A stretch of 64,000 nt of DNA from Megalobrama amblycephala. Lineage: Eukaryota; Chordata; Actinopteri; Cypriniformes; Xenocyprididae. Below are positions 24,878 through 37,500 of this stretch, one piece after another. How positions within the stretch are numbered: position 1 is the first letter of the stretch; every line of letters starts with the position of its first letter. The translations under genes and the position numbers were made by a program. The notes beneath the pieces are model-generated. The model worked only from the letters and a program-made list of their open reading frames with translations, made no database searches and was not told the DNA's origin. The stretch spans positions 1,666,001 through 1,730,000 of the forward strand of contig NC_063063.1 in the NCBI RefSeq assembly GCF_018812025.1. The letters are read 5' to 3'.

Positions 24878-24947
24878 TATGACTGAATTGTTTGTTTGTA
24901 TTTTTATTTGATTATGTTTTTTTAATGGCTATTGTTGTTAATTGACA

Positions 24948-24953
<6 letters not shown>

Positions 24954-24981
<28 letters not shown>
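24954..24981. repeat. (AAT)n microsatellite
   Basis: Nine or so AAT/ATA repeats. A similar tract lies at 46126-46164. Confidence 0.85.
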
Positions 24982-25565
24982 TGCCGTATTTATTATTGAG
25001 AAAGGGTCTGTCAATAGTATCAGTGAAAGTTACATTATTACACCAGTAGATGGCGGCAGAGAGTGAGTCAGAATGAAGAAGTTGTTTTAGCGCTGTGGGA
25101 AATCCCCTTAACCTTTAAAAGGACAAAGATATCGCTTTCCTCAGCAGACATTCAAACTGATTTTTTTTTTAATGGATATAAAATTATGGATATCGACCTG
25201 AAGAATGAATGCTATATCAGATGCAGGTAATACACTCGTTTAGTCGATCTCTCTCTCAAAATACCATAATAATCTACATAATACAATAAGCTTCAATGAA
25301 GCGACTCAACGTTCCTTCGTTACTTGTTCTAAAGTGACGTTTAGAATTAGTAACGGATCTTGGGCTCAACTGTTAAGCTGTCAACTTGAGATTTTAATCC
25401 GTGGTGGAAGGAAGTAGTTCCTCACAAAAGAGGGTTTTAAAGACGCTACATTGTTGTTTCTTATTTATTTACACACTCGTGCGTCAAACTGTTGTATAAA
25501 TGCAATATCACACTCGGTAGCCGTGCTGATATACAGCCATACTGCACTGCTACTTGTGTGATATT

Positions 25566-25699
<134 letters not shown>

Positions 25700-25727
25700 A
25701 ATACTTGACAGTGTTGTGCATTACTAC

Positions 25728-25794
25728 CTCGAGCAGGACGGCAGAGAAGCAGCTGCACATCTGAAGGTGAATTCCTCAATAACTGCAGCACTTG
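25728..25794 (-). CDS. frmpd2: frmpd2 coding exon 26 (PDZ3 end)
   Basis: [20 protein letters not shown] then ARG, matching the LLLCRPPPG end of PDZ3. Acceptor cctacag, donor gtagta, phase 1 out. The donor lies 35 bases from a 122-bp (TA)n tract. Confidence 0.93.
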
Positions 25795-28700
25795 CTGTAG
25801 GGTCAGAGTTCAAAATCAGAGTTCAATCTTTGTTTGCCCAGAAAGGAATATTTGGACCATAATTATCAAATCCTGGCCCTTCACATGGTTTACATCTTAT
25901 TAATATTCCTATTATGGCTGGAATGGTTAAAGAGAAGCTCCCTGGTCACCTGATAGGACAAGCCCTTCAGTGGCTGTCCGTTAATCGACAGAATGACGTC
26001 TCCCTCCTGAATCTTGCCACTCTCCTCTGCAGGCTGACCTGGGAACAGCGTTCTGATTCGCACAATAGAGCCACAGTCCAGGGAAGTGTCCAGCTCTGAG
26101 ATGAAGAAGCTGAAGCCCAGACCGTTCAGTCTCTTCTTAAGAGTCACCTCCTGAATGTTATCTGGGGACAGAATTAGGCACATTTAAGCCAGCCTTGTGG
26201 AGGTTTTGTCACATTACCTGTGTGTGTAATCCTGAAGCACAGTGGACAGGGTGTCTGTGTGTTGAAATTTAAGACATTTCAAGACTTCTCAATGATTTTA
26301 AAGTCTGCATGCGACAGTCTTTCCTATTGTGACGTATATCTGAGTGAAACGCTTCTCAAACAAGAACAAATGTAGGGCGGGGCTTGATTTTGTCTGTGGG
26401 GAATTGATTGGATGGTTGTGGTTTGCTATTGGTGGATCTCATGTGAGTGACAGGTTGCCCCGCCCAGATATTTATAAGCAGCTTTTCATTACCATCCGAC
26501 ACGAAGCTGTAGTCTCTGGGCTTGACGCCGAAGGGTCTCGTCATGGTGATGGCAGGGCAGCTGTTCCTCATATGCGTCTCTACAAGACTCGGTGTGCGGA
26601 TGGTGAGTGTGTCCCGTAACTCCCGGTTTATAGGGTCTCGCGGAAGCACGGTGCCTCCGTCCCGCTCCAGCACCAGACTCACCACCTGCCGTACAGCCAC
26701 AGAAAACCATCATCACTAATATCAGTTCAGTTGAAGTGTACTGACCACAGCGAACGGGCTCCAAAAAGCATCCCTATGATTTGTGTGCAACATCCCAAGC
26801 TTTCTGAAGCCATACAATAGCTTTTATTCAGTGAAAATCTTTAGATTTTGGTCTTTTTTTTGCATCTTGACAGATATACCTGTATTGTTCTGAATATAAG
26901 ACAATGTTAGAAATGCATCTGAAAAAATTGGGTTCGTCTTATATTCAAGGTCTAGACTTTTACATCAGTGTTAATTTTGACAGCAAATTTTGATTTAGTT
27001 TTAGTCATATTTTAGTCATCGGAAATTGTTTTAGTTTTAGTCTAGTTTTAGTCGACTAAATATCATAAGATTAACTAATTTAGTTAAATTGTAATGCATA
27101 AAGCATTTCTCTAACAATACACAGATCCTATACACTGAAATAGGTACATCTGATATTCCCAAACTGTACTTTGCTCGCCAAAACGGACGGTTTTTGACCG
27201 TTCAAGTGCAAAAAGACACGAAAGAGCAAAATTCAGCATATTTCAGGGATTGACACTTATCATTGAGGTACTATAGTTTTTGTTTAAAATTTTATTAGAT
27301 TTGATTTTTAGTTTTAGATTTTTTAATTTTTTTGTGTTTATGTCTTTTAGTTTTCGCTTTTAAATGTCTAAGTTTTTATTTCTGTTATTTTAATACCTCG
27401 GGTTAAGGTAAAGCTTAGAAACTAGATAAAATAAAATAAGTTTACATTTTTTATTTATATTTCTCTTTTATTTCAGTTAGTTTATTTCAAGTAATGAAGA
27501 TTTCTTTGGTTTTAGGTTTAGTTAACTATAATAACCCTTATACTTGTAAAATATAATGAATAATATGTCAAATAATGTTCTTAGACTTTCCTTCCTGTGA
27601 CAGAAGATACAGGAGTAGTTTACTATGAATTAAATAGAAATTAAATTAAATACAGTTTATTGTGTAAACAAAATAACAATTATGACCAGGAAAAAAATAA
27701 TAATTATAAACCATCCCGAAATACACCGTGACTCTTATTCTGAAATGTCTGCAGCCTGCGTTGTAGCCTATTGTAGTAGCAGGCTACTAATGAGGGAGAT
27801 AAATATGCATTCTTACAACCTACAACACATTACCATATAAACATAGTGTAGTAAACATTGTCGTAATTCATCAATATTAGTTTATAAGCAATCTCTTGGC
27901 ATAAATGTGCGCTATTCATTAATTGCGAAGCAGTCTGAAGTGCTGCTGCGCGAGCCTGTAGAGGGCGCAACAGCGCCGCGTTTCCCGCGGTTAGATCAGC
28001 GCGTTACACTTCAAATGTGCACATCTTCCACACAGGACAGCAGTCCTGACTGGATATCTTCCCAAATCGTCCCCCTCTTTCATTTTCGTCTCGTTTTTAT
28101 TCGTTGACGAATATTAGAGTAGATTTTAGTCATAGTTTTAGTCATTCAAAACACATTTTTATTTAGTCATCGTCTCGTTTTCCTCCGTGAAAAAAATGTC
28201 GTTGACAAAAATTATGACGAAAATTATTCGTCAACGAAATTAACACTGTTTTACATTTCAATAATACACCCGCAACAATAGGTGGCGCCAAATACGCATA
28301 AAAGCGGTGAGTCAGAGTGTAATGCCGGGTTCAGATTATATGATTTTTTTTGTCTGTTATGATAGTTACTGTGTCAGATTATACGATTTTGGCTCCTAAA
28401 ATCTTGTCGTGTTGTGGACAAGAAACACGTCAGACTACACATTGCTACCGACCATTCATCACTTGCCATCTTTAATCAAGAAGGCGGGACTATCGACTGA
28501 CAGAAGGTGCCGTGAGCGTAAGCAAACAATGGCTAGTGGCGTGTTTAGCTCTGTTTTGTCGTCAGAAAAGCCCAAAAGTGGTATTTTTTTTTATTTATTT
28601 ACCTTTTTTCACTCTATCATAGTAGTCACTAGAGGAAACATCATAAATGCAGGAGTATTGTTGCTATAGCTCCACAAATATTTCCTGCATTGTAAAATTC

Positions 28701-31700
28701 CACCTAGCAGGACCAATATCATTGTCTCTCTTTCGTTTTAGGCAAGTTTGAAAGCATGTAGGAAGGCACTGTGCTCCTATTGGCTAGTGTCACACATGTG
28801 ACAGAACTCGTCGTGGATGACCGAAAAATAAAATGAAACATGTTAGTCTTTCTGTCGTGAAGCATCGCAGACGTGGCATCGGTTTTCGTCCGCCATGACA
28901 CACTACACGAGCTGAAACAGGCGAGTCTTGCGTTCTGACGCCCATTGTCGTTTACGAATACCCACAAGCAGATCGTGGCAAAATCAGGCTAAAATAGTGT
29001 AGTCTGAACCGGGCATTAAAAACACTAAAAGTCCAAGAAAAGCTTACCGTTTAAGAGCCATGTTTGCATGCCTTGCTGACGGCACCAAACTTCCCCCGTA
29101 CATGATTTTAAAACCTAACAGTACCCAGAATTCAAAACTACAATAACATTTTCAAATAAAAGTATTTTCTTTATAAAATACAAGATTTGGTCTTCAAAAG
29201 GTCTTTTTTCCAGAAGGGGGGTTGCCTTATAATCAGGGTTGTATATTCAGAACAATACATTATTCATAGACTATATGAAAAAAAACTGCATTATTATTCT
29301 TCAAAATGTCTCTTAGAATGGTTTGGATTTTTTAAATAGTTTTGATAGTTTCATCTTTTGTATCTTATTTAATAAATCAGACCATTTTGGCTCATATAGT
29401 ATGATATAGTGAGAATATGGAGCTTAGCCTCGAGGAGGAAAAAACAGCTCAGTTTTATTGAGAAGAACAAACTGAACAAAAATATGCAATTTGTGCAAAT
29501 GCTGATATTTATATGGCCAAAAATTAAGATGAAATTCTTGTAATGAAAATCAATGAGATCTTCATAACAGACTACTTACATAAAATGCACATAAATATCA
29601 GCCGTCACTCTATATCTCTCAATAATGTCTTAGATATTTAAATGCTTAGTTTTATGATTAAAGCTCTGTAGTTTTAAAACATAGAATGCAATGCTTTCCT
29701 CAAAAGCCTGATGGATCATATTTAAGATTCACATTTCATGATTTTTCATAATATATATATAAAAAGTTGCTTTAGTCCAGTAAATGTTCATCTTGCAATA
29801 TTATTAACAATATCAAAGTTATTCTTAGTTTACTTTATAAAAATCAGTAAAGATTTCACAAGACAAATGAACCATGAGCAAAACTAAGAAAGGACTTTTA
29901 TTTGCTAAAAAGTCTAAACTATCAATCGGACGACAGAAGGCGACAGGTTTACCAGCAAAGTTTTGATAATGTCGATAATTTAGAGGCCTTACAAATTCAC
30001 GTACCAAATATGATACAGTAGGCTTTAAAGGGTTCATTTCTGATTTTAACAAGTTCGGTATGCAATAACTGGATTCCTAGAAGGAAGCAGTGATTACAGC
30101 TGAGCTAATTACATAAAGACAGACTGGTGTAGTTGCCATGAGAGAGAGCGCTTACCTCGCCTGTTCTTGCCAAACATTCAGCCGCCTGCTGATCTGTGAA
30201 TCCCTGCAGTCTGGTGCCGTCCACTTCCAACAGCCTGTCTCCTGACACACACACAAACACATACTATCATCATCCCCTAGCCGTCACAAGTGACTCAACC
30301 AAACCGACGCATTCTTGCCACCATTTACTGAACTAAAGAGAAAAGATGAGTGCAGTAAATCTCAGTACAGATCCATGATAGTAAGAAAAGTAAAATGCAC
30401 CTGTCTGGATTCGTCCATCTTGTTCGGCCACTCCACCGGGCACCAGACTCTTGATGTAAATACCTCCGTAACGGAGACCTGTATTCACTCCTCCCTGTAT
30501 ATTCAGACATCAACACACAAAGTAATACAACATTTTAACCCATTTCTTCTTTTGACCTCCCAAGGACATGCATGTACCAGCAGGTGAGCACAGAATAATG
30601 CATTCAGTGTTGGATTTTGTGTCTGATAGTATTGTCTTCTAAACTCTGTGACATTGAGTACAAATGCCTCTCAAGCTACTTAACCCCATTTAGACATTAG
30701 CCATGGCCTGTGCTTCCCCTTTCCACACGTTTATATCCATAGTCATGTGACCACTCTTCCTCTCTGCCCTTTGGCATCTGATTGTGTTTGACCTTCCGTG
30801 ATACTACTGACCCTGTGGAAGCCAATTAATAAACAGCGAACTCAAAGTTTCACCTGTGTAAATAATATTGGCGGTGCTGTGAGGTTTGCTTCCCTTACAA
30901 AAAGAAGTTTGCCATTATAGCTTATTTAAAAAAAAAGAAAGTATACATTCTGAGAGTATACACATACAAGCATACTACTAGTACATTGATACTAATATAC
31001 TTTAAACAAAGTATACTTGGAAAATATACTTGAACGTAATTAAAATGAACTTGGGGTACTTTTACACAAAACCAATGCACTAAAAACAAAAGTTTTATGC
31101 ATGCAGTTGACAACGCTATCAAAACAATCTCCGTTCACAAAGATCCGCAAAAATGTTTTAAACCACTGTATTATGCATGCCAGGCCAGTAGTTGGCGATG
31201 TCACTTTGTAAAGAAACACTAGACACCTATAGACTGAACACATAATGTGCATGTCACCGTTTCCACAAATTTGCGTGTTTGTTGTTTACAAGGAACAATA
31301 ACGGTATGGTTTTCAAACACTTGCACTTTCAAACCGGTTTTCAAAAGTTTGCGGTTTCACAGCCCCAAAATGCCATTGTTGTGTAAATAAACAGACAAAG
31401 CGCATAAAAAGTTTTCCATTTTTAGTTGAAAGTGGTGTCGTGCAAACAGCCCCTTAAAGTACACTTCACTAAACTCCTGATGCAACATGAACACAAGCAG
31501 ACTTGACAAACTCACCACACAGAGGATACAGGGAACAATACATGACAGGGCAACATGGCAAACATGAGGGCTTAAATACATGGACATGGAGAAACACATG
31601 ACAACAACAACCAATGACAAGTTGGAACTAATGAACATGAACCAATGAAAAGGCCGATAACAAGTTGGGACAGTAAACCAATGAGAACATGACAATGGAA

Positions 31701-34551
31701 CCAACACAATCTAAAAGGACCAAAAGACTAGATCACATGAGGGGCAAGAGAAATCACATGACCAACCAGGATACAAGACTATGACAAATATCGAAATAAA
31801 AGTCGAGAAAGCATAAACATAACTAAAATCTGAAATAGACATTACACACCCCCCCCTCTATGGGTGGCTCCCGACAGCCAAACACAACACCAAAACAAAA
31901 CTAACAAAAAGTCAAAGAGGGTGGTGGAGCCAATTGCACCTCAAAATGAGACCAAATCTAGCCCAAACGCATTTTGGCGGGTCCTCGGTAAAAATTGCAT
32001 TCTGAGGGCTAAAATCCACGTTTTTGGCAGGGTTCCCCTGGTAAAATTTGCATTCCAGTGGCTAAATATCATGGTATCTAGGGTTGCTTCAACCCGCGGA
32101 CATGAAAAACAACCCGCGGCAACAGTGTTAAAGGTGCAATATGTAAGAATTTTGCAGTAAAATATCCACAAACCACTAGGCCAGTGTTATATATTATGTT
32201 CACTTGAGTACTTACAATATCCCAAATGTTTGCAACTATTTGTAAATCGTGAGAAATTTGCAATTTTAATGTGTGAGGAGTCGCCTGTCAACGGCGTCAT
32301 ACCAGCGTTACCCTCGGTTTCCGGTTTATTTTGTAGAAACCATGAAAACTCCAAAGACGCTTTAATATTTACATGTTTTAATACACAAGGGAACAACTGT
32401 TTTGATATATTTATAGACAAAAATCGAATTATTGTTATATAGCTCAACACGTTTAGTCTTATTGTTTAAATCTAATTTTCTTGATGTTTTGCGAGTGCCA
32501 TGCTTTACCATGCCTCAGAGAAAAACACTATTTTGTCAAGTAGCTAACATAGCATAATCAGATGCAGCTTTATTTTTAGTAACAGTAATACAGAAACTCC
32601 ATCATACAATATGTTTTAAAATTAATTGCATGCCATTTATCAACACAAGCCATCCAGCATTTAATATGATATTGTAAAATCGATCTATCTTACTGCAGTG
32701 TGTAACAGTGTCTCACAGCAGCCGCCGAGCGAACGCACAGAGTAACGTTATAACATCATTTTCAACACACTCAAATGTATCTAATATGATAAACAGAGCT
32801 GCGTTACCTCATACTCATGACCGGAAAAGCGGAAGCGGCGCCGGCGACTGTGTCATAATAAAGTTGTGTGTTGCGCAAACGCTCCAGCTCCTCGTTCAGC
32901 TCCACAACACTCGCTCCTGCTCTGCTTCACACTACAGTAACGTTAATAATCTCGTCCATGAACATGATTTCTTCATGAGTCCAATCTCAATTCTTTTGCA
33001 CCGGCCGTTGAGCTGAAGACCACATGTCCCAAGATTCTGCGCTCAAACTTGGCATCATCAAGCTACACCTTTTCAATAGGCCTCTAGCGACCTCTAGCGG
33101 ACAGAAAATATTACATAGTGCACCTTTAATGTAGCCCAATTCCACAGGAAAACCGCAGACTTGGCAACAATGGGGTATGTAGAAAGATGTTAAATGTGCA
33201 GTGTGTAAATTTTAGTGGCATCTAGCGGCGAGGTTGCGAACTGCAACTAACGGCGCACACCCCTTGCACCCCTCCCTTTCGGAGAAGCTATGGTGGCCAT
33301 CTGGCCAACATGTCATCTGAGAGAGCAGATAGTAGCTTGTGTGAAGCAATGAGGTTTCTTCTTACTTCTAACAAAGAACGGTCTCTGCTTCTAATAAACC
33401 AGACGACTACTACTATGTGCATATTCAACATAGTGACGATGCAAGCTGCCTCTAAAAACACGAACGATTTAGAAGAAGAACAACATAGTGATGAATCGCT
33501 CTCTGTAGAGTGTTTGTCCATTTAGGGCTGCTGTAGAAACATGTCAATGGCGACCTGTGGTGATTGTAGATAGAAATGGCTCATTCTAAGGTAATAAAAA
33601 CATAACGGTTCATTATGTTAAAAACATAAAACATAGTTATGCATATTATATTGCATTTCTGTCAATAAATCAAATTTTACACATTGCACCTTTAAATGTC
33701 TCATGGGGTACGATAATCGAAAAAGTTTGGGAACCACTGAGCCAGACCATGGACCATGATCTCAAGAGGCGCTCTGGTAACTGATGCTAGAGACTGTGGT
33801 TAGAGCGGTTGACTCCCATGCCGGTGAACCTGGGTTCGAGTCCCGCTTAGAGTGGGCTGTTTGAACAGGAGGGGTTACACATGCAATAACGGCGGGCCTA
33901 GACCGTGGGCCAGTAGGTGAGACCATGGAGCATCAGGTGGCCATGGTGGAGCCAGCAGCGATGGGGACTGCGAGGGCGGAGCCAGCAGAGCAGAGGACCA
34001 GGAGTTGAGAAGGCTATGGCGGAGCAGAGACATGTACGGCCTCCGTGACCGTGGCATGGAGCACATTGAGTTTGTTGACGGCCGTAACAGAGCAGGCAGA
34101 AGTTTCAGAGACGTCCTTTTTGGTTGTGACAGGGCAGACAAAGAGGGCTGGGAGAATAAAATTGATTCACCTAACTCATTATCTTTTTCTTTACAATTTT
34201 CTTACGATTTTTGACATTGATTTAAATTAAATTGTCAACACTGACTTCCCGTGCACATATCAATATCTTCCCTCCCGCATCCGCACTCAATTCAATTCAA
34301 AACTTGTCCCGTGCATCACTCTGTTGCATATGACAACTGATAATAAGACAATAAACCAATGAGAACATGACACACGAGACAAAGGAACCAATCAGGACAT
34401 GACATAAACTAAATGACCAAAAGACAAGATCACATGAGGAGCAAAGGAAATCACATGACCAACCAGGAAACAAGACTATGACAAATATCAAAATAAAAGA
34501 CAAGAAAGTATAAACATAACCAAAACCTAAGACAGACGTGACACCTGGTTT

Positions 34552-34586
<35 letters not shown>

Positions 34587-37500
34587 TATGCGTGTCTCAA
34601 AACCCATAAAACTATAAAACAGCGTGCTTACAGTGATACTGATGCCCAGACTACCTCCAGATTTCTGAAGCGTCACAATAAACTCTTCAGGTCTCAGGCT
34701 GATCAGAGACGCTGACCTGGAATAATCATCCTGTTAAAGACAGAAAGAAAGAAAGGACACAACTATTAGACGTGGTTCTATCTCATACTGTAAGATTATA
34801 TCATGTTGCATTTATTTGATCAAAAATATAGTCAAATATTGTGAAATATTACTACAATATTTAAAATAGCTGTTTTCTATGTGAATATATCATACTGTAA
34901 TTTATTCCTGTGATCAAAGCTGAATTACTCCGGTCTTCAATGTCACATGATCCTTCAGAAATCATTCTAATATGATGATTTGCTGCTCAAGAAACATTTA
35001 TGATTATTATTATTATTAATGTTGAAAACAGTTGTGCTGCTTCAGATTTTTATAGAACTCACAGTGCAGTAACTAATGTTAACAGATACAACTTTTGATC
35101 TTAAAAATGTATTAATAACTGTTGAGATGAAACATTAAGATTAATAAATGCTGTAGAAGAATTGTTCATTGTTTGTTTGTGTTAACTGATATTAACAAAT
35201 GAAACCTAAAATATTACAATCCACCATAAAAATATGAACTAAATTTAAAAAACATTGATCTAAACATTTATAATTTATAAATTGACTTTCCAATCTAACT
35301 ATAAACTATAATTGTCAAATTAAGCAAAAAATATGTATTTAGAGCACATAAATCACTAGATATATGCACAAATGCACATTAACATTCAAAGAAAACAACA
35401 AGCCACTTGTACATGTTCAGTACCTGTGCGTTTATAATGCGAACCTCAGGAACGTGGAGCCTGCTGCTGCCTTTAGGGGTCATCATGACACTGACCAGCT
35501 CATCCAGATAGTCGTCTCCTGCTCGACTGTCGGCCAGTATGGTGCTCTGTGACGCGTAGTTCCTCTCCGTCAGATGACCAGCGCCTCCACGCTTGTACAG
35601 ACCTGATGATGTCACAACGCCATATTTACCACTACTTAAAGGATTAGTCCACTTTTAAATGAACTTTTCCTGATAATTTACTCACCCCCATGTCATCACA
35701 GATGTCCATGTCTTTATTTCTTCAGTCGAAAAGAAATTAAAGTTTTTGATGAAAACATTCCAGGATTTTTCTCCTTATAGTAGACTTCAATGGGCACCAA
35801 ACAGTTTAAGGTCAAAGTTAGTTTCACTGCAGCTTCAAAGTGTTCAACATGATCCCAGATGAGAAATAAGGGTCTTATCTAGTGAAACCATCGCTCATTT
35901 TCTGAAAAAATTGAAAATTATATAAGTTTTAACCAGAAATGCTCATCTTGAACTAGCTCTCTTCTTCTCCTCTATTAGAATTCCAGCAGTGTAGACCCTG
36001 CTAAGTGTATTACTGCCCTCCACAGGTCAAAGTTTGAACTAATTGTTATATACTATTGAACTAGCATATTGCATATAAAAATTAGTTCAAACTTTGACCT
36101 GTGGAGGGCAGTAATACACTTAGCAGCGTCTACACTGCTGGAATTCTAATAGAGGAGAAGAAGAAGAGAGCTAGTTCAAGATGAGCATTTCTGGTTAAAA
36201 CTTATATAATTTTCAATTTTTTTCAGAAAATGAGCGATGGTTTCACTAGATAAGACCCTTATTTCTCATCTGGCATCATGTTGAACACTTTGAAGCTGCA
36301 GTGAAACTAATTTTGACCTTCAACTGTTTGGTGCCCATTGAAGTCTACTATAAGGAGAAAAATCCTGGAATGTTTTCATCAAAAACTTTAATTTCTTTTC
36401 GACTGAAGAAATAAAGACATGGACATCTTGGATGAGTAAATTATCAGGAAAAGTTTATTTAAAAGTGGACTAATCCTTTAAGTCAGTGGTCTCAAACTCA
36501 ATTTTCAAACAGCTCTGCACAGTTTAGCTCCAACCCTAAACAAGCACACCTGATCCAGCTAATCAAGGTCTTCAGGATTACTAGGAACTTCCAAGCAGGT
36601 GTAAGTTGGAGCTAAACCGTGCAGAGCTGTGGAATTGAGTTTGAGACCACTGACTTAAATAGAATTTATTGATTTAATAAAACATTTTCAGTTGTAAACA
36701 TTATTTTGATGAGTTCTGTTGACATAATGTTGATCGTTACATCAATTTAATATGGTGTTATTTAAACTGAAATTTCTGCTTTAATGGATTTTTTTTTAAA
36801 AAGTACTTTAGAAATTGGATAACATAATTTACATAATTTCATTAGAGGTTGTCATAACTCAAAACGATTGATGCAAACTGTTAATTTTTACTGTACTGAT
36901 GTTACATTATACATACACTACCCTCCAAAAGTTTGGAAACGCCCTAGAAAAGTGGGGTTTTGGACAATGTTGGCATGAATCCTTTTTAATTTGCGCTAAT
37001 TTTGCACTGATAAGGGACAACACAAACTACAAAAACATATTTTATTACATAAACAGTTTATACATAGACAAAACATAAATTTTCGATTCATCAAAATATC
37101 CAGCATTAGCAGCTATCTGACCTAAACTGGGTTCTGATTGGTTCATTGTATTCTAAACTTAATTGGCAATCAATTATTGAAGCTATTAAGGTGTGCTGAC
37201 CCAAAAATCTTTTACAAACCCGGGCCAAGTTTAAACCAGTAACCAGCATCACAGCTGGCAAAGGGGCATGTCTGACTTTGACATGTATATATTGCCATTA
37301 TTATGTAATCAAAACGAAAATTATTATTGCTGGTCTTCAATGATAATGTCAAGTTACTGAAATGCATTTGCACTTGCATTTGAACTTTTGGAGGGCAATG
37401 TAAAAAAAAGCATGAAAAAAAAAAAAGCATGATCGTACTTTTTGGCTGTGAGACAATAAGCTCCACCTCATTGGAGCTGTTCTGCATGATGTCAGCGGCC

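Larger units (their letters stand above)
26881..29259. mobile_element. outer inverted-repeat element with two nested insertions
   Basis: Ends tgtattgttctgaatataag and gtatattcagaacaataca are complementary. Between them lie an hAT element (26966-28248) and a second foldback (28320-29017), giving three layers inside one frmpd2 intron. Confidence 0.65.
31450..34543 (-). mobile_element. LTR retrotransposon remnant with later insertions
   Basis: Minus-strand LTRs start TGTCACGTC at 34543 and TGTAATGTC at 31846 and share blocks such as aatcacatgaccaaccagga and gactatgacaaatatc. A G-rich polypurine tract (31847-31861) directly precedes the 3' LTR. The inner region has no readable gag or pol and is split by two TTAA elements. 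The outer edge of the 3' LTR, near 31450, is uncertain. Confidence 0.7.

Noticed and set aside
33790..33850. Functional tRNA gene
   Set aside because: A and B boxes are present, but no acceptor-stem pairing is visible and it lies inside a decayed retroelement.
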